From JAEXNA01 sp037189585 (GTDB taxonomy: Bacteria > Vulcanimicrobiota > Xenobia > Xenobiales > JADMJV01), in contig JBBCJA010000021.1 of assembly GCA_037189585.1 (NCBI GenBank), positions 124,001-188,000 of the forward strand: DNA of 64,000 bases, read 5' to 3'. Under the pieces are notes generated by a model. It was given only the letters and a program-made list of their open reading frames with translations, searched no databases and was not told the origin of the DNA. Of the stretch, positions 33,084 through 41,818 are shown one piece after another (position 1 is the stretch's first letter; every line of letters starts with the position of its first letter). The position numbers were made by a program, and so were the translations under genes.

Positions 33084-35176
33084 ACGCCGGTGTCGCGCTG
33101 CTGGCCGCGCTCCTTCTTGGGGCCTCCTTGGTGCCCCACACCGGACTGAGGGTCGATCCCATCTCCCTGGGGCTGGCGCTGGCGGCCTGGACCTTGCAGC
33201 TGGTCCAACCTCGAACACCTCTGGGACGATTCCCCAGCGCGGCCGTGTTCTATCTTCTTCTCATCGTCCTGGTCTCGCCGTCAGCCGGTGCCTTAGCCGT
33301 TACTCTAGGGTTGGCCCTGAGCGTCGGACTTTTGGGTGATGATTGGCGGGCGGAGCTTCGCCTCAGCGCTCTCCCCGTCTTGCTTAGCGCGGCCATATCG
33401 AACCAGCTGCTGGCCGGGCAGCCCCTCTCCCTAGGAATGGCCGCCTGCGGCCTGGTCTATCTTCTAGCCCTCAACCTCGCGGCCGGTCAACAGGCCGAGC
33501 GGGGGGGGCTGGTCGTGCCCTGGGCCGAGCTCCGCTGGGCTTTCTTGAGAGCCTCCATCGTCTTACCGGTGTTGGCCACCATGGGCTTGGTCCTGCTCCC
33601 GGCTCACCCCGCCTGGCTCCTGGCTTTGGCCTTGCTGGCCTGGTTTCTGGCCGGCGGCGCGGTGACTGAGCTACTACGAGGGCAGCTAGAGCCGATGAAA
33701 GGAAGACTACGCTCTACCCGTGAGCGCGAGCAGCGTTGGGTCTCGCGCTTGAAGACACTGGAAGGGCTGAGTAAGAGGTTGACCAGGTCGAACGACCTGG
33801 CGCAAGCCGAACGCGCCATTTTAGAAACGGTCCGAGAGTACTGCGCCCCCGAGTCGGCCGCCCTCTACCTCTCCTGGGACCGTCGCGATCCGCTGCAGCG
33901 ACAGCCCGGTTGCTCTTATTACTCGCTATCGGAGGCCGGATGGTTGGAGGTTCGAGGGGTGGAGAATCAAGAGCAAGCGGGGCTTTTGACCGCCATCGCC
34001 ACCACCGCGGGTTTTGCCTTGCGCGAAGTCAAAGGCCGGCAAGACAGGTTGCGCTCGGTCACCCGGGAGCGGGATCAGATGGAAAACTGGCTGGCCCGCC
34101 TGCGCGTCTTGCTGGAAGCGTCCCAGTCGCTCGCGAGCGGGCTTTCCATCGGAGACGTGCTCGACGCCGTGGGGCCGGTGCTGCACCGGATGGTGCTCCA
34201 TCAAGACCAAGCCGTCGTCTGTCATGAGCCTCCCAGTCGGCGCGTCAGTGAAGGCTTCCGAGAGCTCGACGAGATCCTGGCCGCTATGGAGCAAGGAAGA
34301 AGCGGTTTGCTGGAACCGGGGCTGATGGCCGTACCCGTGGTCTACGAGGGGCATCCTTTGGGCGCGCTGGTCCTGCGCGCAAGTCACGAGTTGGAGCCCG
34401 TTGACCTGGAGTTGGTCAAAATCTTAGCTTACCAACTCGGTGGAGCCTTCGAGCGGGCTCGTCTGTATCAGGGGATTCGCTCGGCCGAGTCTCAGGTCGT
34501 GCAGTCCTCCAAGATGGCGGCGGTCGGACAGTTGGCCGCCGGTGTGGCCCATGAGCTGAACACTCCATTAGGCTCGATGCTGATGGCTATCGAGTCGGCC
34601 GAGCAATCTGTGGAAAAAAACCCCGAGCAGGCTCAAAAGAGGCTGAGATTGGCCTCCAAGGCCGGGCAAAAGGCGCGCGCCATCATCTCCAAGCTTTTGC
34701 ACTACTCACGGGAGGCAACCTTGGAGGACCAGTCGGTGGACTTAGCGACCGTGGTTCGCGACGCCGAGGAGCTGCTGGCTCACCACCTGCAAAAAGCGGG
34801 AGTTCGCCTGCACAAAGATCTGCGGCCCGTACCGGCGGTCCGAGGCAACGAAAACGAAATTCATCAAGTGTTGAGCAACCTGATCCTCAACGCATGTGAG
34901 GCTCTCTCGACCGGAGACTACCCTCAAGAGATTCTGATTCATCTCGAAGCCAAGGATGGTCACGTCAGAATGTCGGTTTCCGACCGAGGCCCCGGCATCG
35001 CCTCAGAGATTCTACCGCGTATTTTTGAACCGTTTTTCACCACTCGGGCCATGGGGGAAGGTACCGGGTTGGGCCTTTCCGTCTCTCAGCAGATCGTGGA
35101 AAAACACCGTGGGAAATTGGACGTCCTGTCTCGACCCGGCCACACCGCTTTCACCATGACACTTCCCATAAACTAA
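33080..35176 (+). CDS. Membrane sensor histidine kinase
   Basis: 698 residues. The first 210 residues have about seven hydrophobic helices (a membrane sensor without large loops). Then a linker coiled coil, two GAF-like blocks (about 230-330 and 345-460), the dimerisation/phosphoacceptor domain (His near 490 in GVAHELNTPLG), and the ATP-binding domain with N box (NLILNACEAL), G1 (SDRGPGI), F (FEPFFTT) and G2 (GTGLGLSVS). ATG overlaps the stop of the regulator gene (ATGA), so the two are partners. The ligand is unknown. Confidence 0.92.
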   Translation: MNAGVALLAALLLGASLVPHTGLRVDPISLGLALAAWTLQLVQPRTPLGRFPSAAVFYLLLIVLVSPSAGALAVTLGLALSVGLLGDDWRAELRLSALPVLLSAAISNQLLAGQPLSLGMAACGLVYLLALNLAAGQQAERGGLVVPWAELRWAFLRASIVLPVLATMGLVLLPAHPAWLLALALLAWFLAGGAVTELLRGQLEPMKGRLRSTREREQRWVSRLKTLEGLSKRLTRSNDLAQAERAILETVREYCAPESAALYLSWDRRDPLQRQPGCSYYSLSEAGWLEVRGVENQEQAGLLTAIATTAGFALREVKGRQDRLRSVTRERDQMENWLARLRVLLEASQSLASGLSIGDVLDAVGPVLHRMVLHQDQAVVCHEPPSRRVSEGFRELDEILAAMEQGRSGLLEPGLMAVPVVYEGHPLGALVLRASHELEPVDLELVKILAYQLGGAFERARLYQGIRSAESQVVQSSKMAAVGQLAAGVAHELNTPLGSMLMAIESAEQSVEKNPEQAQKRLRLASKAGQKARAIISKLLHYSREATLEDQSVDLATVVRDAEELLAHHLQKAGVRLHKDLRPVPAVRGNENEIHQVLSNLILNACEALSTGDYPQEILIHLEAKDGHVRMSVSDRGPGIASEILPRIFEPFFTTRAMGEGTGLGLSVSQQIVEKHRGKLDVLSRPGHTAFTMTLPIN

Positions 35177-35184
35177 GTTATACT
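35156..35184 (+). promoter_or_regulatory. Leaderless promoter of pseudopilus module A
   Basis: ATGACA (35156-35161, 5 of 6 to consensus), 17-bp spacer, TATACT (35179-35184, 5 of 6). The ATG of the first pseudopilin gene starts 8 nt after the -10 box, at the expected +1, so the message would have no leader. The box lies within and just after the kinase gene end. Confidence 0.6.
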
Positions 35185-35191
35185 TGAAACG

Positions 35192-37162
35192 ATGATCGGG
35201 AAGCGGCGGGGGCTCACGTTGATGGAAATGATGGTCGGTATCGCCATCCTTTCCCTGGTTGGAACCGGTCTGTTGCTCTCCTCCGGTCAGGCGCGCTCCC
35301 GTGCTTCCTCGCAAGCTCTGGCCGAGCGGATGGCGGAGGTCTTTCGGCAAGCTCGAGAGACCGCCGTGGCTAGTGGGAAACCCGTGGGCGTCCTACTCCC
35401 GGTCTCCTCTGGAGCCCCCTTGTGTGACGGATACGCGCTGGCTGACGGCGCACTGAAAGCTGAAGTCAAGCGCTCGATCAGATTCTCTAGCGAAGCTCCG
35501 GACTGTTATCTTTTTGTGGGTCACTGGCCGCTGGGTTCGGGACAAAATTCGAAACCGTCACCACTCAAGGGTGCGAACGTGTATGATCTTAACCTCCAGA
35601 CCTGGGCACCCCCTGGCGACCATGCGGTCTACGCCTATACGCCATTGGGGACTTTGCTCTCCAATCAGGTGGAGTTTGACGGCGCCTATCACCTGGTGGC
35701 CTGTCAAAGCGCGACTTGGTCATCCCAGCAGGTAGGAGACGTCGATTCCGCCCGGTTGAATGCTGTCAACCATCCCGTGACTCTACGACTCTCCAAGACC
35801 GGACAGGTCGAGCTCCTGCCCGGCCTGGCGAGCCAGTCGGGAGTGACTTTGGGAGGCGTAGCGCCCATCACCACACAAGTCCAGCCCCCTCTATCGCCCA
35901 CCCCGCGGAGTACCAATAGTACTCCGGTGATATTCGACGTCGAGGTCTCTCCAAAACCCGAACCGGGGACCCGGCCCACTGGTGCCACAGCGACAGTCGC
36001 TCTGGACAGTTATCTCACCGTGCAACTGAAGATGAGTGATGCCGATGGCGACTCTCTGAAGGTGGACTGGGAGGTCAAAGTGGTCAGGGCCGCCGTCACT
36101 AACCTCCCCGGAACTTTCTCCTCCCCCATCGAGACCCACAGTCAGATCGTCGATGGATATCAGATCTCAACCTGGGAGTGGCGACCGCCGCCCGGTGCTC
36201 AAGCCAAAGATCAGTTTGAGTTGACGGCCACCGTTACCGACGGCCACGGAGGGACAGTCAATGTTGACTTGGATTCAGTGCTCAAAAAGATCGAGATTTT
36301 GGAACCCGGAACTATCCTCTTTGTCGACAACCAGCGGCACGGCAACCGGGAAATTTACCGGATGAACAATGACGGAACCAATGAGGTCCGTCTGACCTAT
36401 ACGTTAGCCGAAGAGGCCTGGCCCCAGTTGTCGCCCGATGGGACCCGTATCCTGTACACCAGAAACGGGCAGCTCTGGACCATGGACATTCAGGGCCAGG
36501 ATCCCAAGAGGATCTTGCGGGCGAGTCAACTTCCCCCTCATCAGGCCAACGGCGAGCCCATGGAGTCCATTATCGCGAGCTGCTGGTCCCCCGACGCCAC
36601 GCAGTGCGCCGTGATCGCGCGATACGGTGGGGAGACCGGTGGACTCGACGTCTATGTCTGCGACAGTGACGGAACCAACCGGGTCCGAGCCAACGACGAC
36701 CAAGGGCTTAGCGTCACCGGAGCGGTGAAAGTGGCCTGGTGTTTTAAGGGGAACTACAATCCCGCCAACCTGTCCAACCAGTATCTCCTGTTCACTAGCC
36801 CTTACGACGGCGACTACTTCTCCTTCCCTCTTTCTTCGCTAGGTTATGGTGACGTCAAGCATGACGTTCCTCCCAATCCTCCGAGGTACATTACCGACAT
36901 CGCCGCGAGTTTGGACGGGAGAGTCGCCTGGATCGAGAATAACCAGTTGTGGATTGGCGACTACGACCCTTCTCGAAGTAGGGCGCTCCAGGGGAACGTC
37001 ATCGCGTCCGGTTCCGACATCGCGGCTCCCTCCTGGTCTCCTCACTGCGACATGCTGGTCTTCTCCAGGGGAGACCGCATCTTCCGCATCCCTCCCAGCG
37101 GGGGCACCCCCCGGCCACTGACCGGACCGAACAACGCCCTGGAGGCCAGTTGGGGACCGTGA
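35192..37162 (+). CDS. GspH-like pseudopilin fused to Ig-like and TolB-like propeller domains (module A)
   Basis: 656 residues. The prepilin leader MIGKRRG is cut before LTLMEMMVGIAILSLVG, with Glu at position 5 of the mature pilin. Residues to about 190 follow GspH/FimT order. A beta-sandwich (about 235-365, TVQLKMSDADGDSLKVDWEV) comes next. Residues about 370-656 hold about six TolB/PD40-like blades: NREIYRMNNDGTNEVRLT, PQLSPDGTRILYT, SCWSPDAT..., PSWSPHCDMLVFSR. Normal GspH is about 150-180 residues. I infer the propeller is carried at the pseudopilus tip or periplasmic face. The paralogue is at 42203. Confidence 0.8.
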   Translation: MIGKRRGLTLMEMMVGIAILSLVGTGLLLSSGQARSRASSQALAERMAEVFRQARETAVASGKPVGVLLPVSSGAPLCDGYALADGALKAEVKRSIRFSSEAPDCYLFVGHWPLGSGQNSKPSPLKGANVYDLNLQTWAPPGDHAVYAYTPLGTLLSNQVEFDGAYHLVACQSATWSSQQVGDVDSARLNAVNHPVTLRLSKTGQVELLPGLASQSGVTLGGVAPITTQVQPPLSPTPRSTNSTPVIFDVEVSPKPEPGTRPTGATATVALDSYLTVQLKMSDADGDSLKVDWEVKVVRAAVTNLPGTFSSPIETHSQIVDGYQISTWEWRPPPGAQAKDQFELTATVTDGHGGTVNVDLDSVLKKIEILEPGTILFVDNQRHGNREIYRMNNDGTNEVRLTYTLAEEAWPQLSPDGTRILYTRNGQLWTMDIQGQDPKRILRASQLPPHQANGEPMESIIASCWSPDATQCAVIARYGGETGGLDVYVCDSDGTNRVRANDDQGLSVTGAVKVAWCFKGNYNPANLSNQYLLFTSPYDGDYFSFPLSSLGYGDVKHDVPPNPPRYITDIAASLDGRVAWIENNQLWIGDYDPSRSRALQGNVIASGSDIAAPSWSPHCDMLVFSRGDRIFRIPPSGGTPRPLTGPNNALEASWGP

Positions 37163-37962
37163 GATCCCGCCTGGAGCGGGCTGTCAGCCTGGGAGAAGCG
37201 ATCGTGGCCGTCTTTTTGATCCTGGCCTCCATCATGATCACGGTCACGCTCTACCACTCGGCACTTCGCTACGGACAGAGATCTGAGAATCGAACGCTGG
37301 CGGCGGTTTTCGGCCGCAAAGTGATAGCCGAGATACGCCACTGGGCTCGTACGCCCGAAAACTACGATACCGACTGGTCTCACTTGACAGGACGAGTCTT
37401 CAAGGACGAGGACTTTCCCAACTTTGAGGCCAGACTCGAATGCGATGTCTTGAATGGACAGCTGACCTCGCCGTGCTCGGAATTCGAACGTCTGGAAGGC
37501 GACTCGCGGGCCTATCGCCTCGAGCGAGCGGTGGTACCGATCAAAGTGACCGTGACCTGGGGACCCGAGAGGCTGATTCTGGTCAGCCAGGTAGGCGAAC
37601 CCCTGAGAAAACTTGCCGAGAAACCCGTCGTCCTGACTCGCGTTTCCGGTCCGAACCCAATACCGCCAGCAGGCGAGGTGACTCTGCGAGCCGAGCTTCA
37701 CGACAGCTTCGACCACCCCATCCCCGGAGTCCGATTCTCTTGGTCCAGACAGCCAGGTCCTGGCCGGGGAAACGGAACGATCGTCAACGACGGACTTCGA
37801 GTCGGAAACCAGGTCTTGTTCCAACACGTTTACACTTGGAACCCTTTCACCGACCCACCCGAAACCATCCAGGTTCCTGGTGAAGTTCCGCTGGGTGCGA
37901 CATGCCGTTATGGGGGGAGGAACTATCAGCACGATGAGCCGCTTAAATTCGTCCTTCAATAA
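37159..37962 (+). CDS. GspI-like pseudopilin with Ig-like extension (module A)
   Basis: 267 residues from GTG 37159, which overlaps the previous stop as GTGA. Leader MRSRLERA, then VSLGEAIVAVFLILASIMI, the pilin helix with Glu5; the cleavage-site residue is Ala instead of the usual Gly. Residues up to about 150 have GspI-like length and pattern (GRKVIAEIRHWA...). The remaining 110 residues are an Ig-like module (VTLRAELHDSFDHPIPGVRF), not part of normal GspI proteins of about 120 residues. Paralogue at 44166. Confidence 0.72.
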   Translation: MRSRLERAVSLGEAIVAVFLILASIMITVTLYHSALRYGQRSENRTLAAVFGRKVIAEIRHWARTPENYDTDWSHLTGRVFKDEDFPNFEARLECDVLNGQLTSPCSEFERLEGDSRAYRLERAVVPIKVTVTWGPERLILVSQVGEPLRKLAEKPVVLTRVSGPNPIPPAGEVTLRAELHDSFDHPIPGVRFSWSRQPGPGRGNGTIVNDGLRVGNQVLFQHVYTWNPFTDPPETIQVPGEVPLGATCRYGGRNYQHDEPLKFVLQ

Positions 37963-38488
37963 GGGTCTGAGCCTGGCCGAAACGATGCTGGTCATGACGC
38001 TGGTCATGGTGCTGATGGGACTGATGGCGGGACTGATGAAAGAGTATTCCGAGATTCTTCGGACCGGCAGAAGTCAGACCGCCCGCCTGGAGCTTGTTCA
38101 AAACGCTTTGACTCGAATGGCGGGGGAAGCGACCGAGGCCTCAGAAGTCACGATTTCAGACGCGGAGCCCTTTCAGACTTTGACACTCAAACGTCTGAAC
38201 CCCGATCCTGGCCATCAGGGCCAACGCCTTCCTAACAACGGGATCGTTGAGACAAGCTGGAAGCCTTTTCGACCCGCCGACATGATCAACGTCAGTTATA
38301 GGCGGGACGATAGTGAGCGCCTTTGGAGAGTCTCCAGTGACGAGTCGCTTGAGGTGGCCCGGGACGTGAGTATGTTGAAGATGGAAAAACCAGATGAGTT
38401 CACTCTGATGTTGAAACTTTCGACCGCTCAAGGCCGCGCCGTGAAAACCTTGTCCACGCGCGTCTATCTGTTCGCGGTGAGACCATGA
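37934..38488 (+). CDS. GspJ-like pseudopilin (module A)
   Basis: 184 residues from ATG 37934, 29 bases inside the previous gene; GGGGAGGA lies 12 nt before. Leader MSRLNSSFNKG, cut before LSLAETMLVMTLVMVLM with Glu5. The soluble part (MAGEATEASEVTI ... LYLFAVRP) fits the GspJ-type minor pseudopilin length and the late strand pattern. It caps the minor tip complex with GspI and GspK in type II secretion. Paralogue at 44914. Confidence 0.72.
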   Translation: MSRLNSSFNKGLSLAETMLVMTLVMVLMGLMAGLMKEYSEILRTGRSQTARLELVQNALTRMAGEATEASEVTISDAEPFQTLTLKRLNPDPGHQGQRLPNNGIVETSWKPFRPADMINVSYRRDDSERLWRVSSDESLEVARDVSMLKMEKPDEFTLMLKLSTAQGRAVKTLSTRVYLFAVRP

Positions 38489-39000
38489 GACAGCGATCTC
38501 ACCGAGGCTTCATGCTGGCCTTCGGGCTGTTGGTCATGGTCTTGCTCTTGGTGATGGGGCTCGGTTTTTTAGGCAAACAGGCCGATACCTATCGAGCCTC
38601 GGCACAAACCGCGGCCGCCAGCCAGGCTCTGGAGGTCGCTATGGCGGGACTGGAAGATGCCCGAGTCAAGCTGATGAAGGATTTCAAATTTCCGCCCCCC
38701 GGAGAAGTTGACCAGCCCCAATATTGCTACACCGAGATCCTGCGCGACCCCGGCGGCCAGGCGGTAGGATCATACACGGTGACCATTGACTCGCGCTGGA
38801 AAGGCCCCCCCTCCTCCATTCTCAAGATCGAAGTTTGGGGATATTGGGGCGATCCCGATAACCCGCCCATCTCAAGTCGCAGAGTGACGGCGGAATGGGA
38901 AGAAGCGGAATTCCTTCGTGGCACCGAGTCTTTAGCCACCCCTGTTCCCAACCCCGAGGTTGGTCGGCTGATGCACTTTCAGGACCATGGCGGATTGTGA
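38485..39000 (+). CDS. GspK/PilX-like minor pseudopilin (module A)
   Basis: 171 residues, ATGA overlap with the previous gene. Short leader MRQRSHRG and pilin helix FMLAFGLLVMVLLLVMGLGFL; as in GspK and PilX, Glu5 is missing. Residues 35-60 (AAASQALEVAMAGLEDARVKLM) are the PilX_N-type helix. The C-terminal domain is a small beta-rich head; the large GspK head is absent. Paralogue at 45420. Confidence 0.7.
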   Translation: MRQRSHRGFMLAFGLLVMVLLLVMGLGFLGKQADTYRASAQTAAASQALEVAMAGLEDARVKLMKDFKFPPPGEVDQPQYCYTEILRDPGGQAVGSYTVTIDSRWKGPPSSILKIEVWGYWGDPDNPPISSRRVTAEWEEAEFLRGTESLATPVPNPEVGRLMHFQDHGGL

Positions 39001-39023
39001 GTCCAACCCCGGAGGCGAACTGG

Positions 39024-40079
39024 ATGGAATCAGCTCGCTGTGACTCTATCTCGGTGATCCTTTTCACCCGCCAACTGGCCGTCTTGTTCAAAGAGGGGAT
39101 CCCGCTGGGGGCCGCGCTTGAAGGGCTCGTTTCTCAGGAAGATCCCCGTTTCTCCGCGATCCTGGACAAGGTCACAGGACTTGTCACGGAAGGGCACACC
39201 TTCAGCTCGTCGCTGGCACGGTTTCCCCGCGTCTTCGGGCGAGTCTACATCGCTATGGTCGCGGTCGGGGAAAAGACGGGAGCTCTTCACCATTCTCTGG
39301 ATGTCTTAGCTGACTGGATGGAACGCGACCACGAATGGGCTCAGAGAATTCGTAGCGCTACGAGCTATCCTATTTTTATCGTCGCTTTGACCGTGGGAAT
39401 GACCGTACTGCTCTTTCACTCGGTGATGCCCGGGTTTCTGGGAATTTTCACCGACATGAAAGTAGAGCTTCCGTGGCTGACCCGAATGGTCGTGGGGTTG
39501 ACCAGGGCCGTCTCGAATCCGGGAATCTGGGTCCTGGTCATCGCCGGAGGCGGGTTCGCCCTGATGTCCTTAAGAGAGTACGGTCGCACCCTGCGAGGCG
39601 CTTCCACTCTCTATCGGTGGCTACTGTTGGTGCCTGGAGTCGGACCACTCGTTCATAGCGCTTGCATGGCCCGCTACACCTGCGGCCTGGGAACCATGCT
39701 CTCGGGCGGGGCTGAATTGCTGGCTAGCCTGCAGATGGCGAGTCAGGCGAGTAACAGTCCACTCTTGATCGCCGACGCTCCGGGATTGGTTGACTCCATC
39801 ACCAGCGGGGAATCGCTCTCCGACCACATGCGTGATCGCCCTGAAGTTTACCCCAAAGTCCTGGCCCACATGGCTAAAGTCGGAGAAGAATCGGGATCGA
39901 TGGCTCAGATGTTCCTGCGGGTCTCCGCCTACTACGCTCAGGAGGTAAACCACAGGGTGGACACCCTGGGGGCGACTCTAGAGCCGCTTCTTCTGGCTCT
40001 GGTCGGCGCCATGGTGGGAATCATCGTCTTGTCCCTATTTCTTCCCCTCTACACCAACATCTCCCAGTTGGGTCTCTAA
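39024..40079 (+). CDS. Truncated-type GspF platform protein (module A)
   Basis: 351 residues from ATG 39024 (GGAGG 8 nt before; the longer frame shadows the GspK-like gene). Two GspF domains are visible with three membrane helices (IFIVALTVGMTVLLFHSVM, a second at ILV/GGGFA and the C-terminal LLALVGAMVGIIVLSLFLPLY). It starts directly at ISVILFTRQLAVLFKEGIPL, the beginning of the first GspF domain. The normal cytoplasmic N-terminal piece of about 50-60 residues is absent; a separate protein at 30168 carries it. Confidence 0.85.
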   Translation: MESARCDSISVILFTRQLAVLFKEGIPLGAALEGLVSQEDPRFSAILDKVTGLVTEGHTFSSSLARFPRVFGRVYIAMVAVGEKTGALHHSLDVLADWMERDHEWAQRIRSATSYPIFIVALTVGMTVLLFHSVMPGFLGIFTDMKVELPWLTRMVVGLTRAVSNPGIWVLVIAGGGFALMSLREYGRTLRGASTLYRWLLLVPGVGPLVHSACMARYTCGLGTMLSGGAELLASLQMASQASNSPLLIADAPGLVDSITSGESLSDHMRDRPEVYPKVLAHMAKVGEESGSMAQMFLRVSAYYAQEVNHRVDTLGATLEPLLLALVGAMVGIIVLSLFLPLYTNISQLGL

Positions 40080-40099
40080 AGACTCGGGGTGTCTATATT

Positions 40100-40702
40100 T
40101 CAATTCCAAACCCAATCGCCCACTTGGCCCCGCAGCGGTGTTCCGGAGAGCGTCACACGAACACGAGACGTTTCGCGCAAGTTGGGAGAATTTAGGATCA
40201 GCTCGCAATATGAGGGAACTCTCGAACTACGAAATTTTGATTTGAGCTGAAAATCCTTGGCTTTCTGAACGGCCTCCAGAGCCGCCAATTCCCGCTGGTA
40301 GGGAAGCTCTGGAAACCGAATCATCAACCTAGCGCTCTCTCCGGGAAGAGTGTGAAACCTCCCCTCGACAAGAACCTCAACCTCCTTCGCCGTAGAGAGC
40401 CTGTCGCGCGCGGGCTGCAAGCCTGACCAGTTCAATGCAAACAAAATTAGTCCCAGGAAGACTAATAATCCAGCTATTTGATTTCGTTTGGAAACCCAAG
40501 GGTTGGAAGAGCCCTTATTCATCACTGGAGGTGGGGAAATCTCCTCCAGAAAGGTCTCGTTGGCTGGCTCCAGACTCTTGATCCGGCTATATCCGAGCGA
40601 CTTTAGTGTCTCTTTGACAGAACGACGACACGCGCCACTCACCTTTCCTTTAAACCATCTATCCCTCTGAGCGTCATAGGCAGTAAAGTGAAACTGCTTC
40701 AC
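40100..40702 (-). CDS. GspF-N-like domain + membrane helix + beta domain (module B)
   Basis: 200 residues. Residues 1-46 (MKQFHFTAYDAQRDRWFKGK, then SVKETLKSLGYSRIKSLEPA) match the detached GspF N-terminal domain also seen at 30168; membrane helix about 76-92; residues 105-200 are an extracytoplasmic beta domain ending TPLRGQVGDWVWN, similar to TGDPLQGKADL at the end of the 30168 protein. It lies 2 bases after gspF of module B and is transcribed with it. Confidence 0.7.
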   Translation of the reverse strand: MKQFHFTAYDAQRDRWFKGKVSGACRRSVKETLKSLGYSRIKSLEPANETFLEEISPPPVMNKGSSNPWVSKRNQIAGLLVFLGLILFALNWSGLQPARDRLSTAKEVEVLVEGRFHTLPGESARLMIRFPELPYQRELAALEAVQKAKDFQLKSKFRSSRVPSYCELILNSPNLRETSRVRVTLSGTPLRGQVGDWVWN

Positions 40703-40704
40703 AC

Positions 40705-41784
40705 CTATAGCTCTCCCAAATAGGAATAGAGGGGCAAGAAGACGGCCAGGAGAATCGAGCCAACCACAGCCGCCACTCCCATCAGCAGAACCGGCTCTGC
40801 CAATTTGGTAAAGTTTGATAGTTCCGAGTCAAGTTGGCAAACGTAGACCTCACCCGCCTGCTCAAAGACCTCTGCTAGACGGGCTGATTCCTCGCCGGCG
40901 AAGAGCATACCCACTAAGGTTTGATCAAAAAACTCGGAATGGCGCGCTAGGGCTTCGTGTATGGTATCGCCGTCGGCCACCGCTCTCCAAGCCTCGTCGA
41001 TATGCCAATCCAACACCGCGTTGTCACTAGCCAACGCGCCTAGACGGAGGGTCGTCACAACGTCCATGCCGGCAGCTGTCCCTATGCTAGCGGCGTGGCA
41101 GAAACGAGCTAGAGCGGCGTGCCTCATCAGGCGTCCCACGATCGGTAGAGCTAAGAGCCAACTCGTGAGTTGTCGTTTTCCCTTAGGGTCGGTCCAGACA
41201 TCGCGACAAAAACCCCATGCCCCCCAGCTTAACCCCAGTGAGATAAGCCAGAAGCCAGGGTTTTTCAGAACCGCCATGACAAAGATGAGAATCCTCGTCG
41301 GCCAGGGCAAGTCGCAGTCGAGCGCCGCGAAAATTTCCACAAACTTCGGCAAAACGGTGCAGCACAGCACAACTCCCAAGGCAAAAGAGAGAGCCAAAAT
41401 GAGACAAGGATAGGTCATCGCTAATCTTAGCTTGCGCCGAAGGCCGACATCGCGCTCCAGCCAAATGGCCAAGTGGTCCAAACATTCGCCCAGTCGGCCG
41501 GTCCGAACCCCTATCTCGAGCATAGCGAGATAAACTGGTGAAAAAAAATGTTGATAACTGGCGAAGGAATCCCGAAGCTCTTTCCCCGCGCCAACACTCC
41601 GAGAGATCTCCTCGACAGCTGAGGCGAACTCTTCACTTTCCGGCTGATGGGATAAGATCTTAAGAGCTTCCGCTAGAGGAGTGCCGCACTCTAACATGAC
41701 GGTAATCTGCCGAGTGAAATTGATGACGATCTGAGGAGAGCAGGTCTCCTCAAAATTAAAAACTCGGATCCCTATGCCCACCAA
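40705..41784 (-). CDS. Truncated-type GspF platform protein (module B)
   Basis: 359 residues. Two GspF domains and three membrane helices as in module A. It begins IVINFTRQITVMLECGTPLAEAL after about 20 residues, so it also lacks the N-terminal domain, here encoded directly downstream (40100). Starts TTG or GTG at 41784. About 40% by eye similar to the module A protein. Confidence 0.85.
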   Translation of the reverse strand: MVGIGIRVFNFEETCSPQIVINFTRQITVMLECGTPLAEALKILSHQPESEEFASAVEEISRSVGAGKELRDSFASYQHFFSPVYLAMLEIGVRTGRLGECLDHLAIWLERDVGLRRKLRLAMTYPCLILALSFALGVVLCCTVLPKFVEIFAALDCDLPWPTRILIFVMAVLKNPGFWLISLGLSWGAWGFCRDVWTDPKGKRQLTSWLLALPIVGRLMRHAALARFCHAASIGTAAGMDVVTTLRLGALASDNAVLDWHIDEAWRAVADGDTIHEALARHSEFFDQTLVGMLFAGEESARLAEVFEQAGEVYVCQLDSELSNFTKLAEPVLLMGVAAVVGSILLAVFLPLYSYLGEL

Positions 41785-41818
41785 CGACTTTTCGTATCAG
41801 TCGTCTGAAATTCCTGGA

